From Branchiostoma belcheri (lineage: Eukaryota > Chordata > Leptocardii > Amphioxiformes > Branchiostomatidae): 64,000 nucleotides of DNA. The notes beneath the pieces were generated by a model. The model had not been told where the DNA came from, searched no databases, and saw only the letters and a program-made list of their open reading frames with translations. The first letter of the stretch is position 1. Every line of letters begins with the position of its first letter. Both the position numbers and the translations under genes were made by a program. Where the stretch lies: contig NW_017803825.1 in the NCBI RefSeq assembly GCF_001625305.1, forward strand, positions 133,581-197,580. Reading direction: 5' to 3'. Below are positions 23,301-38,300 of the stretch, piece after piece.

Positions 23301-26300
23301 TCGGGGGTCTTGAGTTATCAACTTTGTGGTGTCTATTGCATAAAACACTTGAAACTGGGGTAGAATAAGATAAAATATCCATCCCTGATTTCCCCGTTTA
23401 AGGTTCATCCATATACATTGTGTAGTATATTTCAAAAGGGAAGGAGACACAAATCATCAGAAACGTCATTTATTGTTTTATCTTTTAGAAGTGCATTTAG
23501 TCCGAGTGTCGGGCATGAATATGCAGTAAATAAAGTTCAGTGTCATTGTTTAATATACTTGTACATGCATGCGCCACTGGTAGAGCCAGAAATGTCTATA
23601 AAACGTCTAATGGACATTTAACATTCTTGAAAGTTCTGCACATTTTTTAAACATTTGTAAGAATGTCTTTCCCAGGTCTTTACAGGGTCTTTTTGGGGAG
23701 GACTTGCTTGTTGTGTTTTCTATTGTTCATGAGGTGTCTGTCAGAATGTCTTTAGAAAAAAAGTGTGAAAACCAAGACAATTTATAGGGGAGGACACCAT
23801 TAATTAATAGACAGATGCTAATATCTTTATAAGTACGCATTGTGCTAAACAAAGGACTGTCTCCTAGGGGTGTCCCTACCTGACGTGTGAAGAGACTATG
23901 GATATAAAATGTCCATCTTGGGTTATTTCAATGTCATTTTCAGTCCCGACTGGCCTTTGTTCAGCAATGTCTAAATCATGTCTAATGTCCATTAGACGTT
24001 TTGTAGACATTTTTGGCTCTACCACATATGTATGTCAGAGACAGAACCCTTTGAAACCATTACTGATTAGACTAGACTGACCCCGGTGGCTCAAGCTGCA
24101 CCAACCACACTGCAGACCATCGCAAGTAAATCTAACTACTACAGGCTATCCTTCTTCCCTCGTACCATCAAACAGTAGAACCAACTTGAGCCTGGTGTGG
24201 CGGAGGCGGGGTCTCTCACCCAGTTCAAAACTGGACTGGTGAGGTCCCTGCTGCATTGAGTCGCCCTATACAATCATGTCTTGTATATTTGTAGATACAG
24301 TATTTGTATGTATTATAATTGCTGGGAATTGCATAGAATTCTAAAACACGGCGTATGGTATAGAATTTGGTCCGATTACATTGTATATTAACACATTAAA
24401 TTCTAGCAAAGATGGCATCAACGGACAGTTGAGTATTTGGATAAAAACGCTAGACCACCCAAAAATATGAAAATATCTGTTTAGGGCTGCAGAGAATGAC
24501 ATTTTCTTATAAACATCAGCACATCTGCCATGGCGTGCGTCTCTGGTGGTAGTCGGCACTACAGAGATACGCCCCGCCCGCATGTGAGCGGTACGGGTAA
24601 CAGGAACCACGTGTTGGCTTATGATTGTCAAGGTCCTGGCCTGAATTGTGTTCTAAAAGGCCTTAAGCCTCGGTCACAACCTGCCGTACGTGCATCTGCG
24701 TGATGTCTACGTGCAAAAACCCTAAGAAAAAAGGAAGGGGATCCGTGCGTGGTGAGTACCGCCTCCGTACGGAATCCTACAGATTTGGGAGCACGCAGAC
24801 ACGCCGTAGAACTTTAAGTGCATGTAAAACTTTTTCTGCGTGCGGTCTGCGGATTTACCACCCGTGCGTACGAGTACGGGCGACGCGCGTGCCCCTTAGG
24901 TACCGTACGTAAGACGCATGTGTGAGTACGGCTCCCTTACGGTTAAGTTGCAATCGCACAGAGATCGCACGTTGTGAGCACATACAACTCACCACTTACG
25001 CAACAAACGATGCACGCAACCGCTCACGGCCAGACATGGCATGCAGACCACACTCTTACACCTTGCGCAATCATGCGAGTGACGTGCGTCGACGCCACTC
25101 CTTCCCCACGTTTTCAGAAAAACGTAGCAGACGTGGCCTCCAAAAAAAACGTACAGACAAAAAGCACGCACAGCAGGTTGTGACCAAGGCTTTACCGAGG
25201 CCCTTGGTGTTCCTATCACTCACTCACTCTCCCATAGCTATAACATTATATCAATTTCCCTTCATGGAATTACTTACTTTAATTCTGCTTATTTTTTGCA
25301 TTATGAATGAACCGCACTGACCTGAATGCAGTGTCTGCTGGGATAGCGTGCCCCACGCTGCGACGCAATGTTTTATTCAAAAATTGTCCTTGGAATTTTT
25401 TGGAAATTTCTGTTTAGTTTATCAACTGGTTAAGACAAGAGGTTGCGACCTATCAAGCGACAGGTTTACTTGTTCGATTTTTCTATCGTTTTGATACTGA
25501 TTTTAGAACAATACAGACAGTTTCTGAAGGATTTTTGCAGATCGATGTTCTCTTTGTTTATGTTTCGGCCCATTTTTGTTTTATCTATTACGGTGCACAC
25601 CCCAGTTCTTCTGCAACCAGGGTCCGTGGTAGTCCGTTGTAAAAAAAATGACGAATCCGCCTGTTTGACCTAGATTTCGGTCTGCGCCTTCCTAGGAGTG
25701 GATTTGCAACCCCTCGCACAGTGGACGGTTTAAAAAATTACAGTACCAGAATTTTCTTTATAATTTACTAGGGTATAGTCAAGGTTTGGGTCTTTCTGCC
25801 AGCATCAGTCATTTCTGCCAGAAAACTTTTTTTTCTATGCAATTATCCTACGAAAAAATTCACAATTTTGGGCATTAATTATGGAGTGAAAATAATGTTT
25901 TTTCCGTTGATTTTACCAAACTTAAAAAGGTTGAAGAAACCAAACTTGGCTGGTCTTGTAGCTGAAGAGATATCCTTTCGTCCCATATATACAGTTATTC
26001 TCCTTCCGAATTATTCCATGGCAGAGACAGTTGCTAGATTTGAGGGTGTGTCCCCTTTACACCCATGCACAGCTGTAGAATCAGTTACATAGTATTTTCC
26101 TTAGCGCTCTTACCCTTATTTCCCTTTCCTTATTTCTTCCTTTTTAACATGACTTGTGCAGCTGCTAATAATCCAATTGCTTTTGGGCTAAGCAGAATGA
26201 AAGAAAGAAGGAAGTAGAAGAACGTTGTGTGGGCCAACAGTGATGTTTACATTCATATGGTCATCAGCAATTTTCAGTTATATACCATTTTTCCTTAACA

Positions 26301-29300
26301 ATAATATTTTGTGCAGTAATGTACATCTGGTCTACAAAATGTTCACCACAACAAGGACAACAACATGACATTGATAATATTAGCAGGCACAACAAGAACC
26401 CGTCTAACAAAACCACAATCTACTGGCACGGTCACAGCAGGAAGATCTTGGCAAGGAAAATTCACTTGGAAGGAAAAGTGAAGGAAAAAAGGAACAAGAC
26501 CACAAGACTCTTCTGTGTTAGATTAGTAGACCTTAGCCTCCTTTGCAGATGTTCTCTGTGTTTTTGGGGGGAGGGGAGGGGAGTGCTGATTCGCATTTTT
26601 TTTTAATTTGCACTATTTTCTGATTGGCTGAGTTTTATGATCACGTGTTCTCTGACCACCTGTTTATTTCACCTTGATGAAGATGATCACACATGCCTCT
26701 CTGTGTCTCTCAGAAAACTTACTTGGTTCAAGCTCCAGACATTACACTGTAGCACACCAATTTAATTTGTTGCTTCTCTGATTTTTTTAGAAAAAATATG
26801 AAGCGACAAGGCGAAAAAAAAAACAGGCCAAGGTACCCCATGATAGCCGGAAATGTTACAATATGAGCCATGAAGTGGACATACCAGGCTGGTTTATGAT
26901 TAAAACAATAGATTTTGAACTTTTAATGAAACAAAATTGCATTATTACATTGAAAAACTTTAAGAACTAGGAAGAAAAGGACTTTCTTCAACCGTTGGGG
27001 TCAAAATATGTCTTTCATTGAGCATTTTGCAGTTAATTTAGAACAAAAAAATTTTTTTTTTTTTGCAAATCAAAAAAAAATGGACAGGGCGATCCGAGAA
27101 GCAACAAATTAAATTGGTGTGGCCTAACCAAGAACTAGAACTGGGCTTCGAGCTTGGGAAAAGAAAAAGCAGAGACATCTACCTGTTGTTATAAATAAGC
27201 TAGCTGAAAGACTAAAACAATCACAACAGCTTCTACTCTGAATGGAAAACAAAGCTGAAAAAGTAGGTATTCACCTGAATGCAAAAAAAAACACACAGGG
27301 CTCGAAATTCATTTATTGGAATAGGCGCACCCATCCTAAAAAATTGGGTGCAGAAAATTTTTTGGGGTGCACCATATAAATTAGAATAAAAACTACACAT
27401 GTTTTATTTCTAAAGAAAAATAGACAAACAAAAAAACAAAAACAAAGATTTCTGACACAAGAATATGCTGCGTAGTAGTTTACATTAACATCTTTACATA
27501 CGTAAACCTACAAAAATGTTTTGGTGCACCGGTGCACCCACAGAAAATAATTGGGTGCACAGCTCCAAATTTGGGTGCACTGAGGTGCACATGCACCCAG
27601 TATTTCCAGCCCTGACACAGAAAACTCAGCCAATCAGAAAATAGTGCAAATTAGAAAATAGCGCAAATCAGCCCCGCCCTCTAACCCCCCAAAAATCAAC
27701 CACACCAGGAACAACTGCACAGGAGGTTAAGTGAACCTACACACTCAACAATTTGGGTGGTACACATACGGAGTCAAATTTCTGTGATCGAGTAAAGGCA
27801 GCCAGATCTGCTCCTCGTCTGTGGGACATGTGGCGGCTTGAACGCACATTGTGTCTTCCCCATGCAGGCTCGCACCATTCCTGTAATGGCACGGTGGGTT
27901 CATGCATGTTTATTGTGCTGTTAATCATATCTTAGGAACCCCACACGCTTCAACACTCTTAAGCAAGCGGCTGTCAACGTTGTGATGCAGGAAATCACGG
28001 GAAAGATTTGGAGTTTTGTAAGTGTCTTGTGATGGGAATCAACCATGTGAAATGTAGGTGCATGCACAATTCCTACAGGATCAGTGAGATAGAAACAAAA
28101 TCATTAAGTCTTGGTGAGTCAAGCGGTAAACTCTAGATAACTGCTCATGCAAGGTAGCATATTTTTATCATTCTGCACACATCATAATTCCACATTGTCT
28201 TATAATTTCAACATGGCATTACTCAGCAACTGCTCAGCACAGAAAATATGCATTTGAACAAACATTTCAGTGCAGAAGTTAACACCTCAATGTACTACAT
28301 ACATGTACATTGAGGTTACTTATAATTTCTTTCTGAATTCTTAATTCTATAGTTCTCTTATTTCATACATAATTATATAACTACCTTCTCCATAATCAAA
28401 CTAGTTCTTGTAGTTATTTTTTCAAGGCGCATTTAGGCCACACCAATTTAATTTTTTGGTTAACAGATTTGCCCGCTTCATTTTTTTTGATTTGGAAATA
28501 AAAATAAAAGTTCAGAATCAACTGCAAAATGCTCATATTCTGCCCTGAACAGTTGAAAACAGTCCTTTTCATCCTAGTGTTTACAGTTATTCCATCTTTC
28601 AATGCAATGGTATCATCAAAAGTTCAACATTCATTGTTTAAATTTTGAACCAGCCTGGTGTGTTGACTTCATGGCTCCTATCGTACCATTTTGGGCCAAA
28701 AAAGGATGCCTAGGCCTGTTTTTATTTTTATTTTTTTTTGCTCACCCGCTCCATTATTTTTCTAGAAAAATCCGTTAACCAAGAAATTAAATTGGTTTGG
28801 CCTTAGCATAATATCCTGTAGTCAAGAGCAAGAACAACAACAAAAAAGGTCACAAGAAGACCAGCCCCAGAAGTACAAGAAGACCAGCCCCAGAAGTACA
28901 AGAAGACCAGCCCCAGAAGTATTGTATGTAACAGTCTGACCTGCTGCCTGGCAATGGTAGTCCCAGGCTGTCCTCGTTACAGCTGCCCGGCCTCAGCAGC
29001 GCGGGTTCAGGCAGGCTGGTGGCGCTGGGCTGGTTACACAGCGGCTTGTGAGACTTCTCCTCCTTCTTCTCCTCCTTCTTCTCCTCGCCCCCCTCCCCTC
29101 CGCTGACGGCGTCTGGTCGTTCTCGTTAGAGTCCAGCAGGCTGTTGCAGCTGTCCGACAGCGCTGACTTGTCCAGCTCCAGGTTGGAGTTGAGCGGGATC
29201 AGCTTTCCCCGCCATGACAGCGGGCGCGGCGGCGGCGGCTGCTCCTCCGCATTCACGATAAGGTACGTCTTCATGCCTGAGGAGGAATTAGGAAGATATC

Positions 29301-32300
29301 AAGGTCAGTTTAGCAAACAAATACCCTGCAATACAGTACACAGTAATATGCATCTGTGATCTGAGATCTTGTTTTCGTCATTTGTCTATTTGTTTGCTTG
29401 TATTTCCTGGTAGTTATTCAAAGTTGAGGGGGAAATGGTGTAACTGTCACAGGTAGGTTGAATTGGACTCGCAGGTCAAAATGGTCTCCCTGCAGCCCGC
29501 CACAAACAACAGGAACACCATCCACGGCACCAAGGGGCGTGTTTTTTTACGTCTTCATAATTCAAATGGTACCGCAGGCATTCCACCACACATCGCCCTG
29601 TTATGTCTGAAGTGAACACATCTCTATACAGTCAAACCTGTCCAAGCCGACCACCCAGGGGACCGAAGAAAAGTGGTCATCTTAGACAGGTGGTCTCCTT
29701 GAAGAGGGTCGCCTCACAATATGACTGAGACATAAAGAGTTTCCAAGTTAAGCTGTTCTATTCTTAATGTCAAATGCTGTAAATGCATGTGGGGAGGGTG
29801 GCACATGGAACAATTTACAGTCAAACTTGTATAAGAAGACCACCCTGGGGACCTAAGAAATCTGGTCTTCTTAGACAAGTGGTCTTCTTATCCAAAAAGG
29901 AGCCAGGTGACAAGAAAACAAAGACACCGATTTCGAAGTTTGATATTTAACGTGTTAATTATACTATTTATAGATAAGCAGTAATTATTAGCAAGGATGT
30001 TTAATACTAACCATTACATTTGTACAAGATTTTTTTAATGATAAACATTAATTATTTCATATGTAACGTTACAGCTAGCAAAACTCAATTTGTATAGTAA
30101 AAACTCGAAGTTCAACATGTTTATGGATGTACAATGTACATTGTACTTGTAAACTGTGCAAGGCCAAACTCTAGCTCCCTTGACGATTTCTTCTCAATCT
30201 CTGCCAGTCTGCCCCCTTCTGGGATACGGTCAACGTCTTTCTTTCCGCTTTCGCCATCGTACTCTCCGCAATCGCCACGAGAAGTCGAAAATGACTTGTT
30301 CTCGGGCCCCACGCCATTCACAAATAAAATTGTCTGAAGACATCGCGATTTTTTAAAAATATTTGGTGAGTGTTTTGGGTGACCAACACATGGCACATTT
30401 CCCCAATAATGTAGATTTCTTTAATTTGTACCTTGAAACAATTGTTCTTCAGTTCGTTTTCGTTCGTTTTTTTGAAACACAAAAATGTAGCGACAATTTC
30501 CTTTGTTTACTTTGGCTTGGGTTGATTTGGCTTGGGTTGCATCTGCCATTATGCCAACGTGGTAGTCAGCAGAAAAGTCGGTCCCTTTAGGCTTATATTT
30601 TTTCTAAAAAATTACACAGTAGTCTTAAATTTACATCGTAAAATACGAATACTAACTTAGTTTGACGGTTGTAATAATTTAATTACAGTATTTGATGCCA
30701 CGAAAAAAAATCAAAGTAGATAAATTTACCTCTATAACAGTGGAGTCTTCCAATGACCCCAGTTAACCTTTCTTTCCGCCTGCGGGCGCCATTTTGAAAA
30801 TCAGCGAAACTTATTTTTCAGACCAAATTCCTTGAATTATGCCCATGAAAATCGAAAATTGGGTGTATGTTTATGTTTTTCAGGGAATTGAAAAACCAAA
30901 TAAGGATATTTTTAAGTTTTGACGTCAAGAAAATTGCCGTAATCTTCGCCGATTCCGGAAGCACCATGTGCCCCGCACGTGGCATTGGCGTTTTCAAAAC
31001 AAATGAATTGATGAAAGACATTTTGTAGAAATACAAAGGCGACCGCAAACACTTCGTGTCAAAACCAAGTTTTCCTTAATTTCAAATGCATAATAAAAAT
31101 TTATGGAGTCTGATTTCAGTTCACATTTTTTATATTTCAGCGGCCGGAAAATTATCACAAGGCTAATCATAACGGCCGTGTAGCCCGATCTGGGTTGCGT
31201 TACGGCCGTGGTTCTTTGCGTGATTTCAGTAGATTTCAGTGTTGACAAGCCGGCGGGACCAGAATACCGAAAATGACGCGGTCGTTTTATGCAAAGTTGG
31301 GTCGTTTGCGGACCAAATTGGGGTGGTCGCGGTCACAGAAGACAAGTGGTCTTCTTGGGCAAAATCCTTAATGCTTGTGGCCTATGCGGGAAAAAATCGG
31401 GACCGGCAAAAACCGGTCGTCTTGAACCGATGGTCGGTTTATGGACGTGGTCGCTAGACCAAGTTGCACTGTACATCGAACAAAAACATCATCCAGCAGT
31501 CGAGGCAAACTGGCTGGTTTCTCCATGATTTCTCATTGGTTATCATCAATGAATCAACATGATCGAAACTGATGTGGTCACCATGGGCAGGTATCAGGCC
31601 TTGAGCGGACACAACTCAGGGTGGTCATGGTCGTGTTGGCCAGGTGGTCACCTTGGACAGGTTGCTTAATGCTTGTGTCAAAGAGGAAAATTTTTTGGAC
31701 TGAGAAAAAGCGGTCACCATGGACAGGTGGCCAGCTTGAAGAGGTGGTCTCCTTGGCAGGTTTGACTGTATTGTAAAATTTGTAGCAAAAAGTGGACCAA
31801 AGTCGAAGAAAACCACATACAACATTGCCCCCTACAGTTTAATGTTAGTACTGCAGCTGAGTGCAGACATATGTCTATTGAATTACCCCAGACTGAAGGG
31901 ACTGTTCAGGATAGCCATGTGTCCTCTTCAATGCCTGTCCCTGTGCTCACACCACAGTTATCTGATTACATCAGTAATGACTTCCATTTGGAGGGTTACA
32001 ATCAGGTAAATGGACGGGTAACAAGCTTAGCGTGGACATGGAACCTTTTTGGTAATCTATGACATTATTTCTGATGCCTACATGCAGGATGTCTTCTCTG
32101 TCAGCAACATTTGGGCTCAAAATACCTTTTCTGCATGTTGTGATGCAGTCACATTTCTTGTACAATCTTGATACTGTACAATTTTCAGGCAGGCTACATG
32201 TATGACAGAACCAACAAGTAAAATCTGAGATTTTATACCTTCGCGCTTTTTATTGTATATTCTTATATGTTGTTTGTTATGAACAGTTCATGGTGTTAAA

Positions 32301-35300
32301 TTTTATGTGTTAGATTTAGCGTTCCAGGTTGTGTTAACACAGGTCAACATTTTCATCTGCAGCTTATAACATGTACCCATGAACTTATGAAATTCTATTT
32401 AATCTCATCTATTTTAATCTTTAATCTTGCAAGGAACTCGTAATGAAACTCAGAATGACAACCGGAACCGTTAAATCAGACATTAAAACCACAAATATTT
32501 CGATCGAAAACATAGTGGCTGGGGTCCGAAATGTCACATACAGAAGCTTACTGCTTATAGCACGTCAAATATACAAGGGTTTACAAGAAGTTGTAGTAAT
32601 ACAGGCAAAAGTTTGCATAATACTCATACTTTCTCTCTCGCTACCTTTACCAGACACCGTGCCCCCGTATTGACACTTCCGGGTTCGATCCAAGTCAAAA
32701 AGCACCATAAATCCGCGAAGAAATATATATTTTCACCAAAGGTTCTTTGAATTGTGCATATTTTCACTGAATCTGGCTACGCAACCCTGGAAAACAGCGT
32801 TTTGGTGCATATTTTTAAACAAAGAATGTATCGAGACTGGACCCCTCTGTGCGAAAGGTCATACAAGTGGACCCGACTGATAATACTTTAAACACACCAA
32901 AGGTCAACGGTTGCGACCATTTTCATGCTCAAAGGGGTGTTTTGGGCCACCAAAAGGCACCATTTTCCCAGTCAAAAACACATATACAACAAAACAAAAG
33001 AACGTGCATCATCTACAGCCCAATAGCAAAACATATACCGAGTCCCAAAAGAATCTGTCCACCCAAACGCGAGAAACAACTGCGAACATGAAAATCTAAA
33101 TCTCTCACAAAGCCCGTGGACGGACTGGCAACAACTGACACGGACCTGCAACAGCCTTTTCCTTAAACAAACCCAAAGCAATTTCAGGGCAGTAAAACTG
33201 GCTTTTCAAAGTCTAGTTGATCATGTCATGGAGGTTATATTTTCAGTTGCGTTTATCTGTCTGTCTGTCTGTTGGTCAACAAGATAACTCAAGAACGGCT
33301 GGATGGATTGGTTTCATACTTGGTGCGTTGGTAGGGTTTGGCGAAAACTAGAAATGATGAGATTTTGGGCCCCCTAGTGGCTTCCCTTGATACTGCAGTG
33401 CAACTTCCGGTTTTGATATCTCGCAATCTGGAAATGCTATGGTCATGAAATTCAGCTAATTAGCAGGATTGTAAACCACAGCCATTTATAGGGGGTCATC
33501 ACCATGCATTAAAGATATAAAAGCACTGAATATGTCATGGAGGTATGAGATCGCCGAACTCTAGTTTCTGTTAATCCTATCCCATACCATATTGATACCA
33601 GGAATGATACAAAAATGTGATGTTGTGACATGCAGAAAACAGTTGCATGTTTTGCACTGTAGGCTGGTATTTATTAGTGGTACCAAAAAAATTAAGTACA
33701 ATGTAGCTTGTTTTGGGGCTATTTCAAACATAATGCTTCAAGTATGAAATGATGGCAAAATGTGCTGACAAATGGCAGTAAATGTCAATATCAGGCCAGG
33801 GCTTGAAATTCATTTTTGGAAATAGGTGCACTGGTGTACCCAACCTAAAAAAATAGGTGCACAGAAAAATTTTGGGGTGCACCATATAAAATAAAAAAGA
33901 TCTTACTGCTCCTCTTCTTAGTTTGAATCTGAAATGGAAGCTAACTTCAAAATCTTAAACAAGTACTACAACAACAGCCTTCTCAAAACAAGCCGGCTAC
34001 CGGCGAAAATCGCCGCCTACTCGAATTTTTGGGCCGGCTACTTTCGTGTAAATTTTCAGAAAAACACTGTAGTCTCCGTTATATTTTCTCACAAACTCCA
34101 CCGGCTCATTTCTTCTGACGAACTTCTGACAATTTTCTGCTAGCTTTCTGGATCTGAAAACTGATTCTTTCTTAGCCTCCTGTGCAGATTTCTAGTGCAC
34201 GATTCAGCGTTTGCTTCTACGAGCGGCCCGCGCTAGGCTAGAGCGGCCGAAACTTTACGGGGGGAGGGTCTTGTTCGGGGCTCGAGTTGTATCCGCGGCG
34301 GAGCTGTATCGCTCGAGCTAGGCGGAACTTGCTCCCTAAACTCGTTGCTCACGAAAATTTATCAAGCCGCTACCTTCCTAACTTCTCCCGGCACTAGTAA
34401 AATTCCTGCTACAAATAACTAGTACAAATCACGTCAAAAAATATCAAGACATGTACAGAAGCGTGTTCATATCTTTCATACACCGTAAGAAACACAAGAC
34501 AAATTTTCAAAAACAAATCGCCATCAGCGAGGTTTCACAGCTGTTTCATTCATCAAAAGTTCTTGTCGATCGTAAAATGATCACTCATCTGTTGTCTCCA
34601 CTAGTGTGTCATTTGTAGCGTAATCACGGCGAGTCAAAAATCAGCGTCAAAACTAAGAAAACCCCGGAATAAAAAACGCACAATCCGCATCGCTGTACAA
34701 AAACAGGAGATTTCAGGCGCCATCTTGTCATGAATAAGTAAGTAGCAGTGCGCGATCGACGCTCTGATTGGTTCACCTCACATGACCTGCGTTCTGATTG
34801 GATAAGCGATGTGGCTAGCAGCACGCAGCGCGGGAAGATCTTTCTTCATCGGTGCAGAACATTTACCCTGCTTTCTACGTTTTTTCTACGACTACTTAGC
34901 AACATCCTATTAAAGAAATGCATAATTAAAAGAATTTTCGGGAAGATATATTTCTCTACGCCGATTTTTGGCCTTTTTCTCGTAATATTCTTGTTCAAGG
35001 AACCCGGAAGTCAGTGTACCGGGACGCGGAGTGAATTTCTATTGGGCATTTATGGACCGCACCCCGCTAGAATTAAACCGTCAAAACTTCCAAAAAGCGA
35101 ACCTGTGACATTTTTTAGATCCCAATGATTATGTTTTCGATCAAATTGACATCTAAATATGCTTCCTTTATTTTTCTGCATTTCGTGGCCGGGCGCAAGG
35201 ACCGCGCGTAATACGATCGTAGTGGCAAACAATTTTAATACAGCCTTTTTCCGGGAATTATTTGTGCACGAACAGTAAATTTTGGAGCCATAAGATTGCC

Positions 35301-38300
35301 ATAAAAGCTGCTCAGAATATACCAAAAACGATGTTTAGGGGTCTAATTTTTACGCTTTCCTCCGGGGGAGGCCCCCCGGAACCCCCAACGGGAGGGGGGC
35401 CACCCCCCTCCCGTACCCTCCCTGCACTTCGTGGCTCGCCTGCTACTTTTTCTAATCAGCCACCTACTCTAAATTTTTTTGAGAAGGCTGCAACAAATAT
35501 GTTTTCTGACACTAACATGCCAGGAATATCCTGTATACTATTATACATTTAATGTGTACAAAAATAGCTAAAAAAAATATTTGGGTGCACCAGTGCACCC
35601 ACAGAAAAAAATGTGGTGCACCAATCAAATTTTGGGTGCACGTAAGGTGCACATGCACCCAGTATTTCCAGCCCTGCAAATGTAATGCTTCAAGTATGAA
35701 ATGATGGTAAACATCAATATCAGGCTATAAAAAATAAGGCTCAGTACAATCTGCAACTTTCTGTTAAAGACAGGTGTTCATCCAGATGTAGGGTATATTT
35801 CTGAAGAGGTCATTATGCTGGTACTGTATTGTTTACTTACATGTTGTGTATGGACCACCTGCTTGACCGTTTCCACACACACTTGGGTCCTAACACCCTC
35901 CATTCAACTTCAGCCTCTGAACTACTTCCTCCCTACTTTCCCATACAAATAAAACCAGATGGCTCAAGTCAGACTCACTTTAAATTACACTGTGCATGGG
36001 GCCGTGTGCCATAATCAGTGTACAAAATAATTTTTTGAACCAAAGAAAATTAGGTTGCCCACTACAGCAAAAATCAGAATTTTAGGTTGCCCCACGTATA
36101 AGTTACTACTTTCCTCAAATCAAGTTAATGTTACATACATGTATACAAGCCTTTGACAATATTTCTAACAGCCTTAAGTTAACTGATACTAGTAATAGCC
36201 ATTAATAAATAAAATCAAAAAGCTGACAAGATACAGTGGTGCAAGCCAAGTGGGCATGATTTCGTGGGGAGGGGGCATTCTTAAAATTCAGGTAGCACAC
36301 TGGGCTACCTAGGTTCAAAAATAGGTTGCCCCAAGTAAAATTTGGTTTGGGGAGAGCCACATCCCACACACGTTAAGAACCCAACGCACTTATTGAAAAG
36401 AGTAGGGGACCTTCCCGGTGTGAGTGGTTCAAACCTTACAATCCGGTCTTACGCAGCTTGTACTTACATGTACAAAACTGGTGTGTTACGCCTAAAGGCG
36501 GTTTACCAGTTATGCGAAACAAACAAACAAACAAACCTGGGCTCAACATATTTTTTTTGCCTATTTTTTCTGCATATACCTGCACAGGTGCTAGCACCAG
36601 ACAAATTTTACCTGTACCACTCAGGTTTCGATTTTTATGACTCAAATTAAAATGTATGGATCATACTTATTACTAGAAACTGTTAAAAAATATTATAATA
36701 ATCATTTTGTTTTGTACTGCATAGGTGTCCTGTTTGTTGTTAAACTCACCTGGGTGATCAGATAGGGAAGTACTGCAAAATAAAGAACCTTCCAAAATTC
36801 ATGGACATTCTTCACAAAACCATAAGCAGAAAAGAATGAAATGTGCATATTACATGTAAATGTATGTGTACAAGAACATAATGAGTTTGGGCTTTAAAAT
36901 TTAAAATGCTAATGTAGGGTTACATGGGTTACTTTGGCCAGCAAGATCTGAAATGTAATCTGCCTTTTTTATTTAGTAACAAAATTTTGTATATATAATC
37001 TATATAAGGCCACACCAATTTAATTTCTTGGTTCTCATTTTTTTCTGATTTGCAAAAAAAAAAAAAAAATTCAGAATCAACTGCAAAATGCTCATATTTT
37101 GAACAGTTGAAAACAGTCCTTTTCTTCCTAGTTGTCGCAGTTATTCCATCTTTCAATGCAATGGTAACAGAAAAATCCGTTAACCAAGAAATTAAATTGG
37201 TGAGGCCTAAGGAACCAAGACACTTCCAACAAGATAGACAAATGTAAATTGTCCTTACCAGGTATTCCTGAATAGCGTTTATCGGCTTCCCGTTCTTCTG
37301 TCTTGTACTTGTCACCGAGATACTCCAGCGTTGCCTCAGACAGATGGACGCGCCCGGGCAGCCCCGACTGTTCCATTTTGTTGGCGAGAGTCACATCGTT
37401 GGACCACACGTCAAACTTGAACCTCTTGGTGCCGACGATGCCGCAGAGCACGGTCCCTGTGTGCACGCCGACTCTCATGTTCACGTCGTTGTTGGTCTCG
37501 GCGCAGAATTCCCTGATGGCGGTGATCATGCCCAGCCCCATCTCGATGCAGCATTCGGCGTGATCCGACCTGGCTTCGGGGCAGCCGGCGACGCAGTAGT
37601 AACAGTCTCCCAACGTGCTGATCTTCTCGCAGCCCGTCTTCTCCGCCAGACGGTCAAACCGTCCAAACAGGTCGTTCAGGAGACTAACCAGCTGTTCCGC
37701 AGACTTGTTGTTACTCATCTGGGTGAACCCGACAATGTCGGCAAACAGGATGCTCACGTTCTCCATCCGGTGCATGTTAAAGGTTCGGAACATGGACTCC
37801 TTCGGTGGGACGTTCGCCTTCTTCTTGTTCCTCGGGCTCCGCATGCGCTTGGGCGTTTCGGGCTCGTCCTCGGCGCCCTTCATGAGCGAGCTGGCGACAT
37901 GCGGCGGCATGATGGAGTGGATCATCTTCTCCTTCAGCTGTTTCTCCGTCTCCAGGTCGCGGCGAGCCATGATGGACTGCCCCACCTTCCAGAAGGTGCT
38001 GTGTTTGCGGACCTGAGTCATGATGTAGATGTGGATCCCCACCAGGTGTATACACAGGTGCATGAGGATCTTAGTGATGATCTGTACCGGTAACGACAGC
38101 TCCTGGCCGATCTCCTGATTGGTCACGCCGACGATGATCTGGAACCCGACGGAATACATGACACCGGACACAACACTGAGATACAAGGGCATGGGGATTA
38201 CTGTGTACAACATGATGAGGATTTCCACACATATCATAAAGGCACCGACGGACGAGATGATCCAACCTTCGCTGAAGCCCACGGCGGCAAGACTAACGCT

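Noticed and set aside
37344-38093. Plus-strand frame of 249 codons
   Set aside because: Antisense shadow of ADCY9 exon 2 with no family features. GC-rich exons often leave the opposite strand open.
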